From Acidobacteriota bacterium (GTDB taxonomy: Bacteria > Acidobacteriota > Terriglobia > UBA7540): a stretch of DNA of 13,510 bases. A model generated the notes under the pieces. It had not been told where the DNA came from. It worked only from the letters and a program-made list of their open reading frames with translations, and searched no databases. The translations under genes were made by a program, and so were the position numbers. The stretch covers positions 1-13,510 of the forward strand of contig JAKASC010000039.1 in assembly GCA_021828245.1 (NCBI GenBank), given 5' to 3'. Below, piece after piece: positions 7,498-13,510 of the stretch (within the stretch, counting starts at the first letter, position 1; the number at the start of each line of letters is the position of its first letter).

Positions 7498-8703
7498 CTA
7501 TCTGCCCTCCAATGACTGGGCTAGATCGGGAGCGATCGGCGTGAAATTACCGCCGTTCTCCACATGAATTTCGCGTTCGAGCAGTTCAACCTGAAGGCGG
7601 GCAGAAACCCTGTCGGTTCGCAGGTAGCGGACTAATTGCCCCTCGCTTAGATAGCCTTTGCGAAATGCCTCAACCGCGAGACTGACATATCTTTGCGGTA
7701 GTACTTCCTTCAACGGCGGATTCGCTTCGATACCAAGTAGTTTGTGGGCCTGCTGAACTTTGAACCCTTCTGCAAGCAGACGCTCCCACGTTCCAGCCGG
7801 CAATCTGGACAGCTCCTCTAATCGCAAGATCAAGGCCTGGACTGAAACCTGATATAAATTGGCGAGATTACAAACATCGGCAAGTGTAATTCCTTTGTCT
7901 CCCGCCCGGTGTAATTCGGTAAATCTACGATTGAGACCAGAGGCTGGCATGAGAAAATACTTTGCAAAGCTGTCGGTGAGACGTTCCTTTCCGACGGATC
8001 TTTTGTCGGTCGAGAGCACCGTTACCTCCACTTGGTAACGGGTCATCAGCAGATGACCGTACTCATGCGCCAAGGTCCAGTTACGTCTGTCGCGGGGATG
8101 ATTCGAATTAACTCCGACACATGCGCCCAAAATATCACTGTAGGCGAATAGTCCAGCGACCTTGCTTGCCATCGGGAAATAGAAGATTCTGATTCCCACA
8201 TCGCTCTCCAAGCAGTCGCGCAAGTTACCAATTGGCCCGTCGCCCAGGCCGAGGCGATTTCGTTCCGCTGTTGCAACGTCTTCGGCGATTTGCTCCGGTG
8301 CCGTTCCTCCCGTACCATATTCCGGAGGGAATCTCATGGCCAAAGGGGCTCCCACAATGCGTTCAAGTTCCACGTAGTCCTCCGCACGACTTTGGAGGTC
8401 GATGGCCGCCTGGTCAAAATTGGGATCTATCTGCTTTTGGGAAGCCCTAAACTGCGGAACAAGACTCTCTGCAACAACTTTTTTGCTCACGAAATCGGAC
8501 ACCGCCCGCCTGTACAAGGAGGCAAATTGCAAAAGCTCGTGAGGAGTGACCTTCCGTTCTCCCTTCTCGATCGCAACAATGGTCGTGCGAGCCATTTCAA
8601 GATGGGCGGCAACCTCAAGTTGCGTCATGCCCGTTGCTTTTCGTGCTTCTTGCAAACGCAAACCTAAGTTTCGCGGATCGACTTGCTCCAAGCCCAGGCT
8701 CAT
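7498..8703 (-). CDS. XRE-family regulator fused to an ImmA/IrrE-type metallopeptidase
   Basis: A 401-aa protein. ATG 8703 is chosen over the longer open frame because GGGAGG (8715-8710) lies 6 bases upstream and the XRE domain begins directly after. Residues 13-70 form an XRE helix-turn-helix (LQEARKATGMTQLEVAAHL, ARTTIVAIEKGERKV). Residues 135-265 form an ImmA/IrrE zinc peptidase domain with LAHEYGHLL (HEXXH at 213-217) and the FAKYFLMP segment; the third zinc ligand is not obvious. The C-terminal part (about 335-380, LAVEAFRKGYLSEGQLVRYL) resembles UPF0175-type antitoxins, a class known to partner DUF3368 PIN toxins. ImmA-type enzymes typically cleave a repressor during stress; here sensor, protease and DNA-binding parts share one chain. 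Likely antitoxin and autoregulator for the adjacent PIN protein, and perhaps of the whole operon. Confidence 0.87.
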   Translation of the reverse strand: MSLGLEQVDPRNLGLRLQEARKATGMTQLEVAAHLEMARTTIVAIEKGERKVTPHELLQFASLYRRAVSDFVSKKVVAESLVPQFRASQKQIDPNFDQAAIDLQSRAEDYVELERIVGAPLAMRFPPEYGTGGTAPEQIAEDVATAERNRLGLGDGPIGNLRDCLESDVGIRIFYFPMASKVAGLFAYSDILGACVGVNSNHPRDRRNWTLAHEYGHLLMTRYQVEVTVLSTDKRSVGKERLTDSFAKYFLMPASGLNRRFTELHRAGDKGITLADVCNLANLYQVSVQALILRLEELSRLPAGTWERLLAEGFKVQQAHKLLGIEANPPLKEVLPQRYVSLAVEAFRKGYLSEGQLVRYLRTDRVSARLQVELLEREIHVENGGNFTPIAPDLAQSLEGR

Positions 8704-8740
8704 TGTGTGCCTCCCAGTCAATTTAGGCTGTTTTTCTCCT

Positions 8741-10147
8741 CTATGTTTCCAGCAGCCGCAATGCGGAAAAACTGCGCCAATCCGCTGCATGTTGTCGCAG
8801 CAATCTGGTGAGGCCTGGCTCGACGTCCGTGCAGGTCCCACGGTTGGCAATGGACAACTCATCCGCCGTCGCCTGGAGCTCAGGAAACTCAAAGGTTAGG
8901 GCTTGCCACAGACTCGGTTCCGAGAAGCATTTCTCAAGCCTGAATACTTGCCAGTCCATCGCTCGCAATCCCCTTAGATGGTGCCGAGCAGGCCTGAAGG
9001 AGGGTTGTTTCCAGTCCTGAAGATAACCATCCGAATCCAAATTCGCTAAGCCGGCAAGTTCCAAGGAATGCCTTCTAAGGAGGCAAGACGTGCAGAACCC
9101 GCACTGAGCGCGTCCCTTGGCTCGCACGGGAAAACCATCGCAGGAAAAGGTGTACGGGATCGCACTCTTGACTCGATCAATCGCAGGTTTCTGAAGCATC
9201 TCCGCCTTGGTTTTATAAATGCAGCGGTTTTCGATCGAAAATCGCTGGTTTCCCGCAAGGCTTAGGATCTCGCCAATTTTCCGAAGCACTCGTGGGTGTA
9301 CTGCCCTAGCATTATCGGTGCCAAGCTGAGACTGATCGTATGGGAGATTTATTGCCCCTATCCCGTTCTCATAAAGGTACAGAGCTGAGGATCCGGCCAG
9401 GAGGGCAGTAACGCCGCCTAAGATCAGGAACAAAAAACCACGCGTTCTACGCGAAGGCTCCTGTGCGTACTCATCCCCATGATGAATTCCATATGGCACG
9501 CACACATGAGAAATCTGTTTCGTGAGCTGCTCTCGGAGTACCTTGACCTGCCGTTGCTGGCGAGCCCGCTGCTGTGGGTTGGGGGATGCCGAAACGAGTA
9601 CCAAATGCTTCGAGCAATCGGAGGCGCGGTCGGCGGTTCCGGCGAAGGAATCCAATCCGCCGCTGAACAAGCTTACTTCGACATCTCTGTCACGACTTCC
9701 GGCAAATAGGTGCTCTTGAACCTCTGATCCCCGCGGCGAGTCTCGACGAGGAACAAAGGACACCTGCCACGCATCTTCAGTTAAAAAGCCCAGCAGCCGT
9801 TCAATGCACCCTAGTTCAAGAGCGCCATTCCACATTTCCGCGCATCTAACACTGATTTTGATTTCCAAGCGCCGACACCAGTTGCTATTAAGTTCAGCAG
9901 TCCTTACCGCCAGACGATCGGCGGTGTGAACCGCTGATGCAATGTCGACGAGATCAGCCATCAAGGGTGGCAGCCGAGAAGCAAACTCATCAGCAATCTC
10001 CATATCGTCGATGAAGAATCCAGCAGGGGTACCACGCTCTCCAAACTGGCTGTCTTTTCCACCGCGGCTCCAAACCACGCCGTCCGCGCGAGTCAAATCG
10101 AAACTAAACGAAGGTGGCTGCTTCCCCGCATTCATCGTGATCCTCAT
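8741..10147 (-). CDS. QueC/QatC-like PP-loop ATPase (7-cyano-7-deazaguanine synthase family)
   Basis: A 468-aa protein. QueC proper converts carboxydeazaguanine to preQ0 with ATP and ammonia. The PP-loop SLFSGGLDSF lies at 159-168, and a C-terminal zinc cluster is formed by Cys336, 349, 352 and 355 (the QueC-type CGFCTSC with a following Arg). Other shared blocks are SRRTRGFLFL (232-241), YENGIGAINLP (259-269) and YKTKAEML (311-318). It is about twice the length of housekeeping QueC (about 230 aa), with about 155 residues before the PP-loop and about 110 after the cysteines, like the QatC and type IV CBASS relatives used in defence. No QueD, QueE, QueF or Tgt is nearby, so a queuosine biosynthesis role is unlikely. 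ATG 10147 overlaps the upstream stop in an ATGA; an internal ATG at 10135 is possible. A gap of 37 bp leads to the next gene. Confidence 0.85.
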   Translation of the reverse strand: MRITMNAGKQPPSFSFDLTRADGVVWSRGGKDSQFGERGTPAGFFIDDMEIADEFASRLPPLMADLVDIASAVHTADRLAVRTAELNSNWCRRLEIKISVRCAEMWNGALELGCIERLLGFLTEDAWQVSFVPRRDSPRGSEVQEHLFAGSRDRDVEVSLFSGGLDSFAGTADRASDCSKHLVLVSASPNPQQRARQQRQVKVLREQLTKQISHVCVPYGIHHGDEYAQEPSRRTRGFLFLILGGVTALLAGSSALYLYENGIGAINLPYDQSQLGTDNARAVHPRVLRKIGEILSLAGNQRFSIENRCIYKTKAEMLQKPAIDRVKSAIPYTFSCDGFPVRAKGRAQCGFCTSCLLRRHSLELAGLANLDSDGYLQDWKQPSFRPARHHLRGLRAMDWQVFRLEKCFSEPSLWQALTFEFPELQATADELSIANRGTCTDVEPGLTRLLRQHAADWRSFSALRLLET

Positions 10148-10797
10148 ACGATCCGCAATGGCTGATTCAAGGTCTCCAAGGTTACGGGTGCTGGTTTGAA
10201 AAGCCGCTTTGGAGCACGAACCGTCTTGTTTCCGTTCGTGGTCAGGAGGCTATCGCTCAGCCGCGCACATGGCTCCAAAATGGTTTCTCTAAGTCTTGCT
10301 TCCCAATCCTGTTGTTCGCCGGTACTCCTTCCCGTCCTTTGGATAATTCCGTCCCTGATCGGGCCGAGGCACCGTCGCTCGGTCAAACCCCACACCAAAT
10401 TTCTCGTGAATAATTGTTTCACGGTTTGCTCATTCGGGCTATTGTTCGTCCGCTCGATTTCCTTAAAGGTCCGAAGGGCGGCGATAGCGCCCAAACGTGA
10501 GGAGTCGGAGTAGCCTTCGTCCTGCTCTATCGCTTCAACGCTATAGCTCAGTTGGGAGAATGCTTGGCGTGAAGCAGCTTCTTTGAATAGCGGGGCTTCG
10601 CGAAGTTGAACACCGTCGACCAACTCGGCACAAATTTCTGGGAAGCAATCAGTCTGCGTCGTCCGAAAAATGTGGGCCGCGGCTCTCATAACTCGGTCGG
10701 CCACGATTTGGATCGGCGCTCCAGAGCATCCGAGTCGATACACACCCCGCCAGCCCTTTCCGCGAAGCTTTTTCTCAAACTGATCACCATCAGGCAT
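10144..10797 (-). CDS. Unrecognised protein, first gene of the QueC-like/XRE-ImmA/PIN operon
   Basis: A 217-aa protein I do not recognise. The start at ATG 10797 is well supported by GAGGAA (10809-10804) 6 bases upstream, under a near-consensus promoter. The stop overlaps the start of the QueC-like gene in an ATGA, so the two are translationally coupled and their products probably work together. No signal peptide, transmembrane segment or nucleotide-binding motif is visible. The protein is soluble-looking. It has a basic, Gly-rich N-terminal part (KKLRGKGWRGVYRLGCSG), a mixed helical middle, and a basic C-terminus (KTVRAPKRLFKPAP). Its position matches that of accessory or substrate partners next to QueC-like enzymes in defence loci (as QatB precedes QatC), but no resemblance to QatB is evident. 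It could be the substrate of the QueC-like enzyme or a recognition factor; both are guesses. Confidence 0.75.
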   Translation of the reverse strand: MPDGDQFEKKLRGKGWRGVYRLGCSGAPIQIVADRVMRAAAHIFRTTQTDCFPEICAELVDGVQLREAPLFKEAASRQAFSQLSYSVEAIEQDEGYSDSSRLGAIAALRTFKEIERTNNSPNEQTVKQLFTRNLVWGLTERRCLGPIRDGIIQRTGRSTGEQQDWEARLRETILEPCARLSDSLLTTNGNKTVRAPKRLFKPAPVTLETLNQPLRIV

Positions 10798-10817
10798 GGC
10801 GGATTCCTCTAAAACAG

Positions 10818-10846
10818 AGAATACACTGCACGTATGACAATGTCAA
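10818..10846 (-). promoter_or_regulatory. Sigma-70-type promoter of the four-gene operon
   Basis: On the minus strand, a perfect -35 TTGACA (10846-10841) is followed by a 17-base spacer and a -10 TATTCT (10823-10818, 4 of 6 matches). It is placed about 20 bases before the first start codon and just upstream of its ribosome site, which leaves a very short leader. Confidence 0.7.
10835..10845. promoter_or_regulatory. Palindrome overlapping the -35 box, candidate operator
   Basis: TGACA-A-TGTCA is a perfect 5-bp inverted repeat with a one-base centre. It covers most of the -35 hexamer and the start of the spacer. A dimeric XRE regulator bound here would block RNA polymerase, and the operon encodes such a protein. 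Binding is inferred. Confidence 0.45.
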
Positions 10847-11125
10847 CACTAATTCGTAACTATTTATTTTAATGTCAGATCGAGTTATTATTTTAGATCT
10901 CCGCGGCTTATTTGCGGAGGAGCGATTCCTCAATTCATCTTTTAATGCAGATTCATGCCAAGGTTCGAAATTCTGGTCTGATTGACGCGACAATTACTGT
11001 TCCCATCTGCACAAACTGGAGCTGCTTCTAGAACCATAGGAACCTAACTAAACATGCCTTACAGTTAAACATAACATCTGAAATTAAACTTTACATTATT
11101 CACGCGGTATGATATGCATGGTCAT
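10847..11125. other. AT-rich divergent intergenic region
   Basis: This gap between the minus-strand operon and the plus-strand helicase gene is visibly richer in A and T than the genes on either side. It holds TAAACAT at 11049-11055 and 11066-11072 (17 bases apart) and a TATGAT -10-like box at 11108-11113 on the plus strand. The nearest good -35 (TTTACA, 11090-11095) is only 12 bases away, so the helicase promoter is uncertain. A 67-codon minus frame across its left part has no support. Confidence 0.5.
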
Positions 11126-11127
11126 AT
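11112..11127. promoter_or_regulatory. Inverted repeat across the helicase start, candidate operator
   Basis: ATATG-CATGGT-CATAT has 5-bp arms around a 6-base centre. It overlaps the -10-like box and the first start codon of the helicase gene. The helicase carries its own XRE domain, so autoregulation is possible. The repeat is short and could be chance. Confidence 0.3.
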
Positions 11128-13510
11128 GGAAGACATTGGAGTGAGTAGCGCAAGCCATGTTCCGCGAGATTATGGTGAGCGAATTATTGGACTGAGGGCC
11201 AAACTAGGCCTTACCCAACAGCAGCTTGCAGCTCTTTTGGGTGTTTCCTATGCTTCCGTCAACCGATGGGAAAATTCCCAAGCTCGGCCATCGACTCTCG
11301 CGTGGCAGAAAGTGGCGCTCGTCGAGCAGCTAGGGCCAACAGCATTCCAAAGTCCTCCGTCGGAGCTTTTGAAGAATGAGACCCATCCCGATTCAACGGG
11401 TGATATTGGCCAAGCTGATCCTAGGGTTGACCTCTCCGCTGATCCCGATGTGGTCCGTGTGGTTGCCGAAGGCGAGCGACTTTCATACGGCCACCTTTTC
11501 AACCCTGCGTTCGCCACAGAAATCTCCTCGATTGATCCACTTCCCCACCAGCGGATTGCGGTTTATCAACAAATGCTCGGCCAGACCCGTTTGCGCTACC
11601 TCCTGGCGGACGATGCGGGCGCGGGCAAAACCATCATGGCGGGTCTGTATATCAGGGAGATGATGAACCGGCGTTTGATCCGCCGCGTCCTGATTGTGCC
11701 GCCCGCCGGGCTGGTTGGTAACTGGCTGCGCGAGATGCAGGTGCATTTCAGCTTGCCTTTCCGCATCGTCTCCGGAGGTGAGGCCCGCGCCGGCAATCCG
11801 TTCGCGGGCCCGCACAGTGACTGTCTCATCGTGAGCCTGGACACGCTGACTTCGGAGCGAATGTTTTCGCGCCTCCAGGAGCCATCCGCCTCACCTTACG
11901 ATCTCATCATCTTCGATGAGGCGCATAAGCTCTCCGCCAGCCGTGAGCCTGATCTCAGAATCCGAAAGACGGATCGCTACCGTTTGGCAGAGGCCGTGGC
12001 GGGGGTTCACACAGATGACAATCGCTGGAAGCTGAGCTGGAGCAGCCAACATCTGCTGCTGCTTACCGCAACGCCGCATATGGGCAAGGACTTCCCGTAT
12101 TACTGCCTTTGGAAGCTCCTTAAGCCAGAGATCCTGCCCACTTCCGAGGCCTTCAATGCGTATCCGTTGGAGGCTCGCCGCCGCCACTTCATCCGGCGCA
12201 CGAAAGAAGAAATGGTGCGGTTTGATGGAAGCGCAATCTACCCGGCCAGAGTGTCAGACACCTTCAGCTACGATCTTACGCAAGGAGAAGCCAGCGAGCA
12301 GAAGCTTTACGACAACACCACGAGCTACATCCAGACGTTTTACAATAGAGCCCGAATCCTCAACCGATCCGCTGCCCGCCTGGCAATGAGCATTTTCCAG
12401 CGCCGCCTCGCCAGTTCGACCTATGCGCTGGTCCGCTCTTTCGAACGCAGACAGGAAAAACTGGACAAACTGATTGACGACGTTCGTTCCGGCCGCCTGT
12501 CGCTGGAGGAGCTTTCTGCATTTCAGCGGAAGCTTGGGCAAGAGGTTCAAGATGTGCTGGCCGAAAAGACCAGCGACGAAGAGAGCATTGAAGGCGGACT
12601 GGAAGAAAACGAAGAGGTTGAACGGCGGGCGATGGCTGGCGTTGTGGCCGCATCATTGGCTGAACTCGAGGCGGAACGCCTTCAGGTCGCAGAGCTCCTC
12701 GAGCTTGCCAACCGGGTATACGAAGGGGGAGAAGAAACGAAGTTCACGAAGCTTCGCGAGGCGCTTCGTGAGGAAAGGTTCAAAGACGCGAAGGCGATCA
12801 TCTTCACTGAGCACAGGGACACACTCGATTTCCTGGTCCGACGCCTGGAGGGCCTTGGATTCGCCGGTCAAGTGGCCAGAATTCACGGCGGCATGGACTA
12901 CCGCGAGCGCGAGGAGCAGGTTGAATTCTTTCGCAAGCCTTCGAGCGAGGGAGGAGCAAGCTACCTCGTGGCCACAGACGCCGCCGGCGAAGGCATCAAT
13001 CTGCAGTTTTGCTGGCTGATGGTCAATTACGATATTCCGTGGAACCCTGCGCGCCTCGAACAGCGCATGGGCCGAATTCACCGGTATGGCCAAAAGCAGG
13101 ACCCAGTTTTCGTCCTTAATCTACTGGCTGGCAAGACCCGTGAAGGCCGTGTTCTTTTTACTCTTCTCGACAAGCTGGAACGTATTCGCAAGGAATTGGG
13201 ATCGGATAAAGTATTCGATGTCATTGGGCGTGTGTTCGAAGGAGTTTCCCTGAAGCAATACCTTGAGCAGGCCATCACGGAAGAAGGCGCACTTGCGACC
13301 GAACAGAAGATCGAGGGGAAACTTACCAAAGAGCAAGTGCTCGCGATTCTGGAGCGAGAGAGGCGATTGTTTGGCAATGGCGGAGATGTTCGGGTGCATC
13401 TTCCCGGACTCAAGGCCGAAATGGAACACGAGGATCTTCGCCGGTTGCTTCCGGGGTATGTTCGCCGGTTTGTTGAGAGGGCTGCCCCGCTCGCGGATAT
13501 CGGCGTCCAG
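11126..13510 (+). CDS. drmD: SNF2-family helicase with N-terminal XRE domain, DISARM DrmD-like (3' end beyond window)
   Basis: The first 795 codons are open with no stop, and the gene runs off the window. Residues 15-65 form an XRE helix-turn-helix (RAKLGLTQQQLAALLGV, then VNRWENSQARPS). The helicase core follows: Q-like PLPHQRIAVY (138-147), motif I DDAGAGKT (162-169), motif II FDEAHK (263-268), motif III TATPH (314-318), a long coiled, charged insert (about 430-540), motif IV IFTEHRDTLDFL, motif V TDAAGEGINLQ and motif VI QRMGRIHRYGQ (about 645-655). The full motif set suggests an active ATP-driven DNA translocase. The sequence style, from PHQRIAVY through the YYNRARILNRS-like region, resembles DrmD, the helicase of class 1 DISARM, whose locus also encodes a methylase, DrmA, DrmB and DrmC. 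None of these is in the window, so the DISARM call rests on this gene alone. ATG 11126 lacks a Shine-Dalgarno; GTG 11141 has GGAAG 8 bases upstream and may be the true start. Confidence 0.8.
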   Translation, partial: MEDIGVSSASHVPRDYGERIIGLRAKLGLTQQQLAALLGVSYASVNRWENSQARPSTLAWQKVALVEQLGPTAFQSPPSELLKNETHPDSTGDIGQADPRVDLSADPDVVRVVAEGERLSYGHLFNPAFATEISSIDPLPHQRIAVYQQMLGQTRLRYLLADDAGAGKTIMAGLYIREMMNRRLIRRVLIVPPAGLVGNWLREMQVHFSLPFRIVSGGEARAGNPFAGPHSDCLIVSLDTLTSERMFSRLQEPSASPYDLIIFDEAHKLSASREPDLRIRKTDRYRLAEAVAGVHTDDNRWKLSWSSQHLLLLTATPHMGKDFPYYCLWKLLKPEILPTSEAFNAYPLEARRRHFIRRTKEEMVRFDGSAIYPARVSDTFSYDLTQGEASEQKLYDNTTSYIQTFYNRARILNRSAARLAMSIFQRRLASSTYALVRSFERRQEKLDKLIDDVRSGRLSLEELSAFQRKLGQEVQDVLAEKTSDEESIEGGLEENEEVERRAMAGVVAASLAELEAERLQVAELLELANRVYEGGEETKFTKLREALREERFKDAKAIIFTEHRDTLDFLVRRLEGLGFAGQVARIHGGMDYREREEQVEFFRKPSSEGGASYLVATDAAGEGINLQFCWLMVNYDIPWNPARLEQRMGRIHRYGQKQDPVFVLNLLAGKTREGRVLFTLLDKLERIRKELGSDKVFDVIGRVFEGVSLKQYLEQAITEEGALATEQKIEGKLTKEQVLAILERERRLFGNGGDVRVHLPGLKAEMEHEDLRRLLPGYVRRFVERAAPLADIGVQ

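Noticed and set aside
10790..10993. 67-codon minus frame upstream of and overlapping the 217-aa gene start
   Set aside because: It would span the promoter and operator, lacks a ribosome site and shows no known motif.
1..13510. CRISPR array or other long regular repeats
   Set aside because: No series of evenly spaced direct repeats is present; only short two-copy repeats were seen.

Overview
The window looks like a stack of mobile DNA and defence genes from a fairly GC-rich bacterial chromosome, probably a soil or environmental bacterium. The mixture of an IS1380 element, a Tn3-family transposase and a DrmD-like helicase would suit Acidobacteriota or a similar phylum, but nothing in the window fixes the taxon. 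No housekeeping gene is visible. Almost everything is a transposon, an integration scar or an accessory gene.

Left part (1-6700), mobile and decaying DNA. A Tn3-family transposase (minus strand, 6-2973) is full length in content but broken by two single-base deletions. It is followed by about 400 bases with no convincing gene. Next comes a Ycf46-like AAA ATPase (3373-4494) in which the Walker B motif precedes the Walker A motif. An IS1380-family element (about 4448-5951) cuts off the 3' end of the ATPase, and its transposase also carries two frameshifts. The right end of the IS abuts a headless tyrosine recombinase (to 6450). Shortly after this, on the minus strand, lies the 3' part of a tRNA-Asp(GTC) gene (6639-6688), from the anticodon stem to the encoded CCA. 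This is the usual scar left by a tRNA-targeting integrase.

Middle part (6946-10797), a compact four-gene minus-strand operon. In transcription order it encodes an unrecognised 217-aa protein, a QueC/QatC-like PP-loop enzyme with its zinc cysteines, an XRE regulator fused to an ImmA/IrrE metallopeptidase, and a PIN-domain nuclease. Gene junctions are tight: an ATGA overlap, a 37-bp gap, and a single in-frame stop between the last two genes. A strong sigma-70-type promoter with an overlapping palindrome lies upstream. The last two genes look like a toxin-antitoxin pair. Together with the QueC-like enzyme, a class used by the Qat and type IV CBASS antiphage systems, the operon looks like a defence system. 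I do not recognise this gene set as a named system, and it is the best candidate here for something undescribed.

Right part (11126-13510), plus strand and divergent from the operon across an AT-rich gap. This is the first 795 codons of an SNF2-family helicase with an N-terminal XRE helix-turn-helix. It resembles DrmD, the helicase of class 1 DISARM, and it runs off the window. If it is DrmD, the methylase and the other drm genes should follow to the right.

The geometry of the tRNA fragment implies that an intact tRNA-Asp should lie further right on the minus strand, with the defence genes between the fragment and that tRNA. The integrase remnant on the left would then belong to an older element inserted at the same site.
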